From an uncultured Clostridia bacterium (GTDB taxonomy: Bacteria; Bacillota_A; Clostridia; Christensenellales; UBA1242), in NCBI GenBank assembly GCA_947629895.1, contig CANRFP010000016.1, forward strand, positions 1 to 20,592: DNA of 20,592 bases, given 5' to 3'. Shown here piece by piece: positions 13,689 through 20,592 of this stretch; positions within the stretch are counted from its first letter, which is position 1; every line of letters starts with the position of its first letter. The notes beneath the pieces were generated by a model. The model was given only the letters and a program-made list of their open reading frames with translations, had not been told where the DNA came from and did no database searches. The position numbers and the translations under genes were made by a program.

Positions 13689-14113
13689 TCTCCTTCAACA
13701 ATAATTCTTCTGGCATTTGGGGAAAGTTTTGTTATGGAAACCACAAAATCCGCTTTTTTAATCAGCCCCTCAACATTTTCTGGCCACTCAACAAAAACAA
13801 TTCCGTCAAGCGTGTTTTTATCAAAATATTCGGCAAAGCCAACACCCTCTGCCTCCTCAGCGGATGAAAGCCGATACATATCAAAGTGATAAATCTTAAA
13901 CTTTCCTTCATAGATGTTCAAAAGTGTGAAAGTTGGGCTTGTGACGGGAGTGTTGCACCCCAAAAATTTTACAACCTCTTTCACGAAAGTTGTTTTGCCA
14001 CTGCCCAAGTCGCCTTTGAGGAGGATTATTTTTGGCTCTTTCAAAGTTTTTGCAAACGCTTCGGCAAATTGCGATAATTGCCCCAGCCCATTTATGTCAA
14101 CTTTTATTTTCAT
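13685..14113 (-). CDS. tsaE: tRNA threonylcarbamoyladenosine synthesis ATPase TsaE
   Basis: 142 residues from the ATG at 14113. The Walker A loop GDLGSGKTT is at residues 34-42, followed by the family segments PVTSPTFTLLNIYEG, YHFDMYRL and VFVEWPEN. TsaE is the small ATPase that resets the TsaB-TsaD complex during t6A formation on tRNA. The start codon lies inside the end of the PAP2 gene (overlap 14097-14113) and the stop overlaps the tsaB start, so the three genes are one translation-coupled unit. A TTG one codon upstream sits at slightly better spacing (6 nt) from GAGG, so it is a possible alternative start. Confidence 0.93.
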   Translation of the reverse strand: MKIKVDINGLGQLSQFAEAFAKTLKEPKIILLKGDLGSGKTTFVKEVVKFLGCNTPVTSPTFTLLNIYEGKFKIYHFDMYRLSSAEEAEGVGFAEYFDKNTLDGIVFVEWPENVEGLIKKADFVVSITKLSPNARRIIVEGE

Positions 14114-14666
14114 CAATTTTTTCCTCTTTTTTATGTTTGTAATATGTTCTCATAAACCAAATTCCCAAAACGCAGATGATTGCAGAAATTGCAAATCCGC
14201 CAATTAAATCTGTGAGATAGTGCTTTCCAAGATACATTCTTGAAACCGCCACAAGCACTAGATAGGCGCTGCACCCCAAAACAATCCAAATTCTTTCATT
14301 GCGTTTTTTGTAAATCTGGAACAGAAAATAGCCCAAAAAGATTGCAATCGCCGTTGCGCACGCAATATGTCCACTTGGAAAACTGAAATCGGCGACAACA
14401 TCTCCCAAGTTTAGCACTGCGCCGCTGACATCAAACGGTCTTGGCCTTTGAACAAGATTTTTCACCAAAACATTGTTCACCAAATAAACAAAGCCATAGG
14501 AAAAAAGATACCAAAAACACAGCCGCCTGTTGAAGATAAGCAACAAAACAATCAAAGCCGCCACCCCCAAATAAGTGCCAAGATTGGAAACAATTTGGAA
14601 GAAGCCATCAAAGAATGGAGTTCTTCCCGCCTGCAAGAATCTAATAATTTGAATTTCAAAGTCCAT
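14097..14666 (-). CDS. PAP2-family membrane phosphatase
   Basis: 189 residues with about five membrane spans and the complete PAP2 active site: K69....R74-P75 (KNLVQRPRP), PSGH with His100, and SRMYLGKHYLTD giving Arg143, His149 and Asp153. Members dephosphorylate undecaprenyl pyrophosphate, phosphatidylglycerol phosphate or related lipids at the outer membrane face. The substrate here is not decidable, but lipid-carrier recycling is likely. The gene opens the PAP2-tsaE-tsaB operon. There is no ribosome site before the ATG: the promoter at 14673-14700 places transcription start at the ATG, so this operon is predicted to begin with a leaderless message. Confidence 0.9.
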   Translation of the reverse strand: MDFEIQIIRFLQAGRTPFFDGFFQIVSNLGTYLGVAALIVLLLIFNRRLCFWYLFSYGFVYLVNNVLVKNLVQRPRPFDVSGAVLNLGDVVADFSFPSGHIACATAIAIFLGYFLFQIYKKRNERIWIVLGCSAYLVLVAVSRMYLGKHYLTDLIGGFAISAIICVLGIWFMRTYYKHKKEEKIDENKS

Positions 14667-14672
14667 ATGTCT

Positions 14673-14700
14673 ATTGTAGCAAATTTTAGCAATAAATCAA
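14673..14700 (-). promoter_or_regulatory. Promoter giving a leaderless mRNA for PAP2-tsaE-tsaB
   Basis: Minus strand: -35 TTGATT (14695-14700), 16-bp spacer, -10 TACAAT (14673-14678) preceded by TGC. Only AGACAT separates the -10 from the ATG at 14666, so +1 and the start codon coincide. Confidence 0.6.
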
Positions 14701-14730
14701 AGAAAAACCAAAAAAAATTCAACAAACAAC

Positions 14731-14753
14731 AAAAAAAGCAGTCTCCTGCTTTT
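14731..14753 (-). terminator. Terminator of the rnj-methyltransferase-Nudix operon
   Basis: Minus strand: stem AAAAGCAG/CTGCTTTT closed by a GAGA (GNRA-type) tetraloop, running into a T-run (14731-14737). It overlaps the Nudix TAA stop (14752-14754). Confidence 0.85.
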
Positions 14754-15294
14754 ATTTTAACGCTTCTTCCAACATTTCAAATATCTTATCATAATAAGCA
14801 GAATGTTTTAAGGCAACATCTGGGTCATTGTTGCAAACCATATATTTAAACTTTTCAAATGGCAAATAAAACACTTCGGAGAGTTCTTCTTTTTGAATTT
14901 TGTATTTCTCTGCTGGCTTATCTTCAAAAATATAAAAATGGTGCGAAAAACAATAATTGTTTGGCTCTGTTCTTTTCACAGTGATAAGTGGCATGACAGC
15001 ATATTTTTCAAGGTCAAGCCCAAGTTCTTCTTTGGCTTCCTTAAAAAGAGCTTCTTTTATGCTTTCTTCTCCAACAACATGCCCAGCACACAACGCAATT
15101 TTGTTTGGATTTTGTTTTTTATAAGGGCTTCGCCTTTGAACCAAAACCGTTTTGTCCTTCTTGTTCAAAATCCAAAGTGCCACCTCATTGTGAAAAAGTT
15201 GACTGGCATGAACAACACTGCGTTTTTCAAATTTGCCTGTTGCCCCCCCCGCTTCATTTAAAACTGCCAACAATTCCTCTTTATCCGCAGCCAT
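14752..15294 (-). CDS. Nudix hydrolase (IPP-isomerase-like subgroup)
   Basis: 180 residues. The Nudix box runs from Gly71 to Leu93 (GHVVGEESIK, then KEAKEELGL) with the catalytic REUXEE present except that Arg is Lys85; Glu86, Glu89 and Glu90 are intact. The HNEVALWILN opening and the QRRSPYKKQNPNK segment resemble the IDI/YfcD-like group, which act on nucleoside or isoprenoid diphosphates. The substrate is not known. The start at 15294 is chosen because GGAGG lies 7 nt upstream, whereas the earlier ATG at 15300 is only 1 nt from it. It is the last gene of the rnj operon. A run of eight G (15243-15250) at codons 15-18 is unusual for this AT-rich genome. Confidence 0.88.
   Translation of the reverse strand: MAADKEELLAVLNEAGGATGKFEKRSVVHASQLFHNEVALWILNKKDKTVLVQRRSPYKKQNPNKIALCAGHVVGEESIKEALFKEAKEELGLDLEKYAVMPLITVKRTEPNNYCFSHHFYIFEDKPAEKYKIQKEELSEVFYLPFEKFKYMVCNNDPDVALKHSAYYDKIFEMLEEALK
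15243..15250. repeat. Homopolymer of eight G (coding strand) in the Nudix gene
   Basis: Eight consecutive C on the given strand, G on the coding strand, within codons 15-18 (Ala-Gly-Gly-Ala). Loss or gain of one base would shift the frame near the N-terminus. It is the longest G/C homopolymer that I noticed. Confidence 0.9.
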
Positions 15295-15306
15295 AATCAT
15301 TCCTCC

Positions 15307-15879
15307 TTACTTTATCTTTTTGCTTACGCTTACGCCATCTTCAAACTCAAAAATTTGAGTGTCAAAATCTTCATCTGCCTTTAAAGTCTCCAAAAATATG
15401 CGCAAATTGTTCACAATCGAGCGGTGTTTGTGTTTTATCGGCTCATTTGAGTTCACAAGCCCATAAAACAAAATGTCATCTGCCACCAAAACTCCGCCCA
15501 CATTCAAAATCCGTTTCAAATAAGGCAAATAATTTTTATATTGCCCCTTTGGCCCATCTAAAAACACAAAATCAAACTTGTCCTTATTTTGCTCCAAAAA
15601 CTGCCCGGCATCGGCACAAACAACCTCAAATCTGCCCTCAAATTCTTTCAAATTTTGTTTTGCATCAAGCGCATTTTGTGGGTCAATTTCAACTGTTGTT
15701 AAAAATGCATCGCAAGAGCGGAGCATCACGCTTGCCGAATAGCCAATAAATGTGCCAATTTCCAAAATCTTTTTTGGTTTGCACTCGGTAAGCAAATTTA
15801 TTAGAAGTTTTTCTGTTTTAGGGCGTAAAATTGGATTGTATTCGTGCCTTTCAAAGCCAACAAACTGTTCTTTTTCCAT
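15307..15879 (-). CDS. SAM-dependent O-methyltransferase (caffeoyl-CoA-OMT/TrmR-like family)
   Basis: 190 residues, class I Rossmann methyltransferase. Motif I ILEIGTFIGYSA is at residues 38-49, followed by TTVEID (61-66), FVFLDGPKGQY with Asp108, and GGVLVADDILFYG with the metal-ligand pair Asp134-Asp135. This is the small O-methyltransferase family 3, which includes YrrM/TrmR, the enzyme that makes 5-methoxyuridine at the wobble position of tRNA in Bacillus. Its place next to RNase J fits an RNA substrate, but small-molecule catechol methylation remains possible. It starts 3 nt after the rnj stop, with no real ribosome site of its own, so it probably relies on coupling to rnj translation. 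Confidence 0.85.
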   Translation of the reverse strand: MEKEQFVGFERHEYNPILRPKTEKLLINLLTECKPKKILEIGTFIGYSASVMLRSCDAFLTTVEIDPQNALDAKQNLKEFEGRFEVVCADAGQFLEQNKDKFDFVFLDGPKGQYKNYLPYLKRILNVGGVLVADDILFYGLVNSNEPIKHKHRSIVNNLRIFLETLKADEDFDTQIFEFEDGVSVSKKIK

Positions 15880-15882
15880 ATT

Positions 15883-17541
15883 TTAATCCAAAAGCACAAT
15901 GGTCAAAATCATTGGACGTCTTTTTGTGCGTTTAAAAATGAAATTGGAAACATTTCTTTTGATTGTGTTTTTAATGATTGAAGGCTCGCAGCCACGAAGG
16001 TCTTGCTCTTTGAGTGAGGCAATAATCATGTTTCTGGTGTCTTGAACAAACGCCTCTGCCTCATCTTGATACACCACACCTCTTGTGATGATAAACGGGT
16101 CACCAACAACCTCGCCCGACACATTGTTTATTGTCATAACAACAACGCAAATTCCGTCCTCAGAAAGTTGTTTCCTTTCTCTCAGCACATTGCTGTCCAT
16201 ATCGCCGATGCCATAGCCATCGATAAGCCTTTGCCCAGCAGTTGTGAAGCCGATTTTTTTCATTGAGTTTGCTGACAACTCAATTTGCGCGCCAAGCGTT
16301 GGCATAATGATGTTTCGCTCCTCCATGCCAAGTGTCATTGCAAGTTGTTTATGCATTCTTAGATGCCTATATTCGCCGTGAATTGGCATGAAAAACTTTG
16401 GCTTTGTGAGGGCATGTATCATTTTGATTTCCTCTTGACATGCGTGCCCAGAAGCGTGCACCTCTTGAAGTTCATCATAAATAACCTCTGCACCCTTTTG
16501 GAAAAGTGAGTTAATCACATTGTAAACGCTCTTTTCATTTCCAGGAATTGGAGAAGATGAGAACACAATCAAATCGTTTTCGCCAATTTTGATTTGTTTA
16601 AATTCGCCAGCCGCCATGCGAGTTAGCGCAGACAAAGGCTCGCCCTGACTTCCCGTTGTGACAATCAAAAGTTCTTTGTCGTCAAGTTTATCAATTTTGT
16701 CAATGTCCACCAAAATGTTTTTATTGAAAGAAATTTCCCCAATTTTCATCCCCACTTCAGTGATGTTTATCATGCTTCTTCCCGTGAACGCCACGCGTCT
16801 ATTATACTTTTCCGCCAAGTTCAAAATTTGTTGAAGTCTGTGGATGTTGGAAGCAAAAGTTGCCACAATAATTCTGTTTTCTGTGTGCGTTTTAAAAATT
16901 TCTTCAAGGGCTCGGCCAACACTCTTTTCGCTCATGGAATAGCCTGGTCTGCACACATTTGTGCTTTCACACATCAAAAGATTAACGCCCTTCTTTCCAA
17001 GTTCGCCAAACCTTTGAAGGTCGGTCATCACGCCGTCAATAGGCTCAAAGTCAATTTTAAAGTCACCTGTGTGAATAACATTTCCAACAGGTGTGCTTAT
17101 GCAAAGCGCAAGGCTTCCTGCGATTGAGTGCGAAACCTTTATAAATTCCACTGCAAAAGAGCCAATTTTAAGCACATTTTTTGGCTTAACCGTGATTGCT
17201 TTGTAAGCCACTTTTGGATGCTCTTTCATTTTGTTTTCAACAAGTGCAAGTGTGAGCCTAGAACCATAAATTGGTGCTTTTATCTGCTCCAAAAGAAAAG
17301 GAACGGCGCCAATGTGGTCCTCGTGTCCGTGCGTTAAAATTATTGCCTTAACTTTGTCCTTGTTGTTGACAAGATAGGTGAAATCGGGTATCACAACGTC
17401 AATGCCCGGCAAATCATCGCCCGGAAAGGTTAGCCCCGCATCAACCACAATAATCTCGTCATTATATTCAAAAGCGGTCATGTTTTTTCCAATTTCACCC
17501 ACTCCGCCCAAGAAGGTGATTTTCAGTTTGTTGTTATTCAT
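15883..17541 (-). CDS. rnj: Ribonuclease J
   Basis: 552 residues, the full RNase J length. It begins ITFLGGVGEIGKN, then DAGLTFPGDDLPGID, and has the beta-lactamase-fold metal motif HGHEDH (His71, His73, Asp75, His76). Further metal and beta-CASP segments follow: HTGDFK, CESTNV, GSQGEPLSALTRMA, SSPIPGNE and HASGHA. RNase J is the 5'-3' exonuclease and endonuclease that matures 16S rRNA and degrades mRNA in Gram-positive bacteria. Only one copy is visible here, so J1 versus J2 cannot be assigned. The ribosome site AAGGAG is good. The leader contains a small hairpin (17567-17582: AGTGT/ACACT), and I find only a weak promoter (TTGCTT, 16 bp, TATGCA). Confidence 0.97.
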   Translation of the reverse strand: MNNNKLKITFLGGVGEIGKNMTAFEYNDEIIVVDAGLTFPGDDLPGIDVVIPDFTYLVNNKDKVKAIILTHGHEDHIGAVPFLLEQIKAPIYGSRLTLALVENKMKEHPKVAYKAITVKPKNVLKIGSFAVEFIKVSHSIAGSLALCISTPVGNVIHTGDFKIDFEPIDGVMTDLQRFGELGKKGVNLLMCESTNVCRPGYSMSEKSVGRALEEIFKTHTENRIIVATFASNIHRLQQILNLAEKYNRRVAFTGRSMINITEVGMKIGEISFNKNILVDIDKIDKLDDKELLIVTTGSQGEPLSALTRMAAGEFKQIKIGENDLIVFSSSPIPGNEKSVYNVINSLFQKGAEVIYDELQEVHASGHACQEEIKMIHALTKPKFFMPIHGEYRHLRMHKQLAMTLGMEERNIIMPTLGAQIELSANSMKKIGFTTAGQRLIDGYGIGDMDSNVLRERKQLSEDGICVVVMTINNVSGEVVGDPFIITRGVVYQDEAEAFVQDTRNMIIASLKEQDLRGCEPSIIKNTIKRNVSNFIFKRTKRRPMILTIVLLD

Positions 17542-17566
17542 TTTTTCTCCTTAAATAAATATTTTA

Positions 17567-17582
17567 AGTGTCTTTAAACACT
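17567..17582. repeat. Small hairpin in the rnj leader
   Basis: Inverted repeat AGTGT (17567-17571) and ACACT (17578-17582) with a 6-nt loop, about 25 nt upstream of the rnj start. It may shield the 5' end, possibly relevant to self-control of RNase J, but the stem is short. Confidence 0.35.
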
Positions 17583-17610
17583 CAGTGCATAAAAATAAAT
17601 TTTATGTAAG

Positions 17611-17640
17611 CAAAACGCCTATAAAATGAAGGCGGTTTTG
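17611..17640 (-). terminator. Hairpin at the end of the polytopic membrane protein gene
   Basis: Inverted repeat CAAAACGCC (17611-17619) and GGCGGTTTTG (17631-17640) with one bulged base. It includes the TAG stop of the membrane protein (17619-17621). The T-run after the stem on the minus strand is poor, so termination may be partial. Confidence 0.55.
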
Positions 17641-18542
17641 TTTATATTGTCAACTTCTTCAAGTTTTTTTGGTGTTAAAATTCTGTTTTCGTTAACATAG
17701 AACCTCATGCCCTGACTGATGAAGAATGCAACCATGTTGTAAACGCAAAGCAAAATTGTCATAAGTGGCACAAGCACGGTCATTGTGAACACACCAAAAA
17801 TCATCACAAAAGCCCAGAAGAGTGCGAAATACAAAACAGTTGTGCCAAGTGTTGTGAGGAAGTGACGCCTAACAGCCTTAAAGCCCTTTTGATATGCCAC
17901 AAAAACATTTGAATTGAACACCACCATTGCAGGACACCAGCCAAGCACAAGAATTTGCTCGATGGTGAACAAAAGCACAAGCAAAACAAAAGCCACAATA
18001 GGCAGCCACGAAACATAGAATTGTGGCGAGTCAATTATGCAAAGCGAATACACGCTAACAAGTGTTATTGCCAAGAAAACAATGTTGTGGAACACTTTCA
18101 CTGCGGCAAAACAAGTGGAGTTTTTAAGAGTTTTAATCATCGTTCCACAAAAACCAACTTCACTTTTGCTTGTCATGAAGTAATACAGCATAGAACAGAA
18201 AGTGTATTTTCCAAGGTTAAGCAAAAATGGCATCAAAATGAATATAACAAAAATGCCATAAATGAAAAGCCCAAGATTTGCGGCGGTGACCTCTGTCAGC
18301 ACGCCAAGAACGCCTTGTGCAATATTGTGCATTCCCTCGCCCAGAGTGCCCCTAAACACGCCAGAAAAAGAGGTTTGAATGTTTGCGGCTTGAAACTCTG
18401 TCACAACAATGTCTTTAAAGGCAAAAAAGCAAGGTAAAAGAAGGCAGAAGCACACACCCCAAACAATCAAATAATACAAAAAGAGTTTGAGAGCCTTTGC
18501 CCAATTACAACTAAAAAGTTTTAAAGAATAGATAAAACTCAT
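17619..18542 (-). CDS. Polytopic membrane protein of unknown function (307 aa)
   Basis: About six hydrophobic spans: near residues 20-42, 95-122, 145-170, 178-205, 240-265 and 268-290. They are separated by short loops, with an extracytoplasmic-looking stretch at 45-90. The segment MVVFNSNVFVAYQKGFKAVRRHF and the overall plan resemble the loosely defined YesL/DUF624-like or uncharacterised Bacillota membrane families, but I cannot assign it firmly. No active-site motifs are evident. A promoter lies directly upstream (18566-18594) and the AAGGGA ribosome site is good. Cysteine is frequent for a membrane protein (more than ten). It is between greA and rnj but appears to be its own transcription unit. 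Confidence 0.7.
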   Translation of the reverse strand: MSFIYSLKLFSCNWAKALKLFLYYLIVWGVCFCLLLPCFFAFKDIVVTEFQAANIQTSFSGVFRGTLGEGMHNIAQGVLGVLTEVTAANLGLFIYGIFVIFILMPFLLNLGKYTFCSMLYYFMTSKSEVGFCGTMIKTLKNSTCFAAVKVFHNIVFLAITLVSVYSLCIIDSPQFYVSWLPIVAFVLLVLLFTIEQILVLGWCPAMVVFNSNVFVAYQKGFKAVRRHFLTTLGTTVLYFALFWAFVMIFGVFTMTVLVPLMTILLCVYNMVAFFISQGMRFYVNENRILTPKKLEEVDNINKTAFIL

Positions 18543-18565
18543 AAATTCCCTTACTTTCTTAATTT

Positions 18566-18594
18566 AGTTTAGCAAATAATATTTAAAAAAGCAA
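18566..18594 (-). promoter_or_regulatory. Promoter of the polytopic membrane protein gene
   Basis: Minus strand: -35 TTGCTT (18589-18594), 17-bp spacer, -10 TAAACT (18566-18571) preceded by TGC. Start near 18559, leader about 17 nt. Confidence 0.65.
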
Positions 18595-18611
18595 ACAAAA
18601 AGAAAGAGAAA

Positions 18612-18629
18612 CAACAAAAATTTTTGTTG
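18612..18629 (-). terminator. Palindromic hairpin after greA
   Basis: Perfect 18-bp palindrome (CAACAAAAA and its complement) ending 1 nt from the greA TAA stop, followed on the minus strand by a pyrimidine-rich TTTCTCTTTCTTTTT. The stem has little GC, so it is a moderate terminator candidate. Confidence 0.5.
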
Positions 18630-18630
18630 A

Positions 18631-19101
18631 TTAAACTTCAATCCTAACAATTTTGTAATTCATCTTTCCGCCAGGAGTTTGAACTGTGACAGTTTCCCCC
18701 TTTTGATGCCCAAGCACAGCCTTTCCAACAGGAGAAACATTGCTAATAATTCCATTTCTTGGGTCGCTTTCAGAAGAGCCAGAAATTCTGTATTCCACTT
18801 CTTCGTCAAATTCTTCGTCAAAAAGAGTGACCTTGCATCCAACGGACACAACATCATTGTTCAATTTTTTCTTGTCGATAACTTCTGCGTGAAGAAGAAT
18901 GTTTTCCATTTCAGCAATCTCTGCCTCAACTTGTGCTTGTTCGTCTTTTGCTGCATCATATTCACTGTTTTCCGACAAATCGCCAAACTCTCTGGCAATG
19001 CCAATGCGTTTGACAACTTCTGGCCTTCTAACTGTTTTATAATAATTCAACTTCTCTTCAAGTTGTGCTTTTCCTTCAGGTGTTAAATAATGTTTTTCCA
19101 T
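18631..19101 (-). CDS. greA: Transcription elongation factor GreA
   Basis: 156 residues, the normal GreA length. The N-terminal coiled coil carries the tip signature GDLSENSEYDAAK (residues 40-52), whose acidic residues enter the RNA polymerase secondary channel and stimulate cleavage of backtracked RNA. The C-terminal FKBP-like domain has SPVGKAVLGHQKGETV and ends in the IVRIEV strand. The ribosome site AAGGAG is good. A strong promoter at 19196-19224 gives a leader of about 88 nt that contains an inverted repeat and a run of eight T, which may allow attenuation. Confidence 0.98.
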   Translation of the reverse strand: MEKHYLTPEGKAQLEEKLNYYKTVRRPEVVKRIGIAREFGDLSENSEYDAAKDEQAQVEAEIAEMENILLHAEVIDKKKLNNDVVSVGCKVTLFDEEFDEEVEYRISGSSESDPRNGIISNVSPVGKAVLGHQKGETVTVQTPGGKMNYKIVRIEV

Positions 19102-19137
19102 AATCTCGCTCCTTATAATTGGTCTGGTTTAAAATTC

Positions 19138-19189
19138 AAAAAAAATCGCCATGAAACCCCACGACAAATTTGTTTTTCAAATTTAGAAC
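19138..19189 (-). promoter_or_regulatory. greA leader with inverted repeat and T-run (possible attenuator)
   Basis: On the minus strand the leader contains AAATTTG-5 nt-CAAATTT and, after a G-rich stretch with only weak self-pairing, eight T (19138-19145). It resembles a weak early terminator upstream of the coding region. No good strong stem directly precedes the T-run, so this is tentative. Confidence 0.3.
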
Positions 19190-19195
19190 AACACT

Positions 19196-19224
19196 ATTAT
19201 ATTCATAAAAACAAAAAAAGTCAA
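19196..19224 (-). promoter_or_regulatory. Strong promoter of greA
   Basis: Minus strand: -35 TTGACT (19219-19224), 17-bp spacer, perfect -10 TATAAT (19196-19201). Start near 19189. The rest of 19102-19301 holds the greA leader and the AT-rich upstream region of the DUF378-type gene, for which I see no clear promoter. Confidence 0.8.
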
Positions 19225-19301
19225 CTAAAATTCAATTTTTTTTAAATTTTCACAATAAAATTTGCAAAAAAGCAGAAAAATAACCTAAAAAGGAGTTTAT
19301 T

Positions 19302-19661
19302 ATGATAACTTTCATCGCTTTTATCTTAACCATAATTGGCTGCATAAATTGGCTGCTGATTGGCATGCTTCAATATGATTTCATCGCCGGTTTTTTTGGC
19401 TTTCAAGCCAGCATATTTTCAAGAATATTTTACATTTTGTTTGGCATTGCCGCCATATATCTTCTTTTAAGAGTTATTATCAACAAAGGCACTTTTAAGG
19501 TGTTTGAACGCAAAAAGAAAAAGGAAAAGAAAGCCGAGGCCGCAGCGCCCGCCCCACAACCCGCCTATGCCACCGCCCATTCCTCTCGTGAAGATTTTCC
19601 TTCGCAGCAAAGGGAAGAAGAAAATCAAACCACGCTCTTTGACGAACACATGAAAAATTGA
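19302..19661 (+). CDS. DUF378/YuzA-type small membrane protein with hydrophilic tail
   Basis: 119 residues. The first ~65 carry the DUF378 pattern: two membrane spans with GCINWLLIGMLQYDFIAGFF, then SRIFYILFGIAAIYLL. The function of this family is unknown. Here the usual ~70-residue protein is extended by a ~50-residue cytoplasmic-type tail. The tail starts with a Lys-rich block (ERKKKKEKK), then an Ala/Pro stretch and a polar Glu/Gln-rich end (EEENQTTLFDEHMKN). The AAAGGAG ribosome site is good. It lies divergent from greA and upstream of gpmI, which has its own promoter, so a functional link to either is not indicated. Confidence 0.8.
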   Translation: MITFIAFILTIIGCINWLLIGMLQYDFIAGFFGFQASIFSRIFYILFGIAAIYLLLRVIINKGTFKVFERKKKKEKKAEAAAPAPQPAYATAHSSREDFPSQQREEENQTTLFDEHMKN

Positions 19662-19677
19662 AAATTTTGCAATTCAT

Positions 19678-19706
19678 TTGACTTTTTTCCTCTCAAATTG
19701 TATATT
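19678..19706 (+). promoter_or_regulatory. Promoter of gpmI
   Basis: -35 TTGACT (19678-19683), 17-bp spacer, -10 TATATT (19701-19706). Start near 19713, leader about 24 nt with AGGAGG at 19725-19730. Confidence 0.8.
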
Positions 19707-19736
19707 ATTCTGTGAATAAACAACAGGAGGCAATTT

Positions 19737-20592
19737 ATGGTCACACTTGTGATTTTGGACGGCTTTGGCGAGAAAAAAGAAAAATTTGGAAACGCAATAA
19801 AAAGTCAAGGAACGCCAAACCTTGATAAATTAAAAAAGGCATATCCTCACACAACAATAGCAGCCAGCGGAAAAGCAGTTGGCTTGCCAGAAGGCGTGAT
19901 GGGAAACAGCGAAGTTGGACACCTCACGCTTGGCGCGGGCAGAGTTATTTTGCAGGATTTGCAACTTATAAACAATGAAATTGAAACAGGAAAGTTTTTT
20001 AAAAATCCTGCTCTGATAAAGGCTCTCACGCATGCAGAAAAAAATCATTCAAACTTGCACCTTATGGGCTTGCTTTCAAATGGTGATGTTCACTCGGAGA
20101 TAAATCACCTTTTTGCAATTCTCGACTTTGCAAAGAATTTCAAAATCAAAAACATATACATTCATGTTTTCACCGATGGCCGTGACACAGGTGTTCACGA
20201 AGGCAAAAAGTTCATTGAAATGACGGAAGAAAAAATCAAAGGCACAAATGCCAAAATTGGAACAATCATGGGCAGAGTGCAAATCATGGACAGAGAAAAC
20301 CGTTATGACCGCGTTGAAAAGGGCTATCGCGTTTTGTGCTATGGCGAGGCGGAGAAATTTGCAAGTGCAAAAGAGGCAATCGAAAAAAGATATGCAGATG
20401 GCGAAACAGACGAATTTATAACCCCTGCTGTGATTGATGAAAACGCAAAAATTGAAGATGGCGACAGTTTGCTGTTCTACAATTTCCGAACTGACCGCGC
20501 AAGAGAAATTTCTTTTGCTTTTGCGCTTAAAGATTTCAAAGAGTTCAAAACAAAACCTCTCAAAAACTTCCTCTACACCACAATGACCCAAT
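19737..20592 (+). CDS. gpmI: 2,3-bisphosphoglycerate-independent phosphoglycerate mutase, N-terminal part (cut by window edge)
   Basis: 285 codons are present; the gene continues past the right edge. It begins MVTLVILDGFG with metal-ligand Asp8, then NSEVGH with the phosphoserine nucleophile Ser58 inside GVMGNSEVGHLTLGAGR, and later HVFTDGRDT and FYNFRTDRARE, all standard for GpmI. The enzyme interconverts 3- and 2-phosphoglycerate in glycolysis using two Mn ions and is of alkaline-phosphatase fold. The start is fixed by AGGAGG 6 nt upstream. Here it is driven by its own promoter rather than the usual gap-pgk-tpi operon context, though the downstream side is not visible. Confidence 0.97.
   Translation, partial: MVTLVILDGFGEKKEKFGNAIKSQGTPNLDKLKKAYPHTTIAASGKAVGLPEGVMGNSEVGHLTLGAGRVILQDLQLINNEIETGKFFKNPALIKALTHAEKNHSNLHLMGLLSNGDVHSEINHLFAILDFAKNFKIKNIYIHVFTDGRDTGVHEGKKFIEMTEEKIKGTNAKIGTIMGRVQIMDRENRYDRVEKGYRVLCYGEAEKFASAKEAIEKRYADGETDEFITPAVIDENAKIEDGDSLLFYNFRTDRAREISFAFALKDFKEFKTKPLKNFLYTTMTQ

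Overview
The window reads as chromosomal DNA of a low-GC, Gram-positive-type bacterium. I would place it in Bacillota, most likely an uncultured host-associated clostridial lineage. The grounds are strong AGGAGG-type ribosome sites, TTGACA/TATAAT promoters (many with an extended TGn -10), RNase J, a CCA-encoding tRNA gene, GTG/TTG as occasional starts, hairpin-plus-T-run terminators and very AT-rich spacers. The exact taxon cannot be fixed from the sequence alone. Both ends are cut: a DegV-family gene on the left and phosphoglycerate mutase (gpmI) on the right.

Layout. 1-3240: start of a DegV gene, a family 2 glycosyltransferase with a repeat-rich tail, a small acidic unknown protein, an N-formylglutamate amidohydrolase-like protein, tRNA-Ser(GGA) and a HAD phosphatase. 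Between the tRNA and the HAD gene lie a perfect tandem 11-bp repeat and a 14-bp palindrome that look like the leavings of an integration site. 3428-7390 (minus strand): an operon-like run of ferredoxin, a degenerate Ppx/GppA-type ASKHA protein, a membrane HtrA-like protein that has lost its catalytic triad and is split by a -1 frameshift, and a divergent MreB-like actin. 7444-8206: two half-length TauE/SafE permease genes. 8346-12329: a 1327-residue membrane-anchored surface protein with four beta-sandwich-like repeats and a long charged cytoplasmic tail. 12448-12984: a double zinc-ribbon protein ending in an Asp/Glu tract.

13044-19101 is mostly minus-strand housekeeping: PAP2-tsaE-tsaB (envelope lipid phosphatase plus tRNA t6A synthesis), rnj-O-methyltransferase-Nudix (RNA decay and modification), a polytopic membrane protein, and greA. 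On the plus strand follow a DUF378-type small membrane protein and gpmI.

The most unusual part is 3428-7390. An actin-like protein, a second ASKHA-fold protein that seems to have lost catalysis, and a transmembrane pseudoprotease with a C-terminal PDZ-like region are encoded together behind one good promoter. I infer a membrane-linked scaffold or sensing assembly for cell shape or envelope state. That function is a hypothesis, not something the sequence proves. Other points of interest are two genes whose promoters place transcription start at the ATG (leaderless mRNAs) and several terminators that overlap stop codons.
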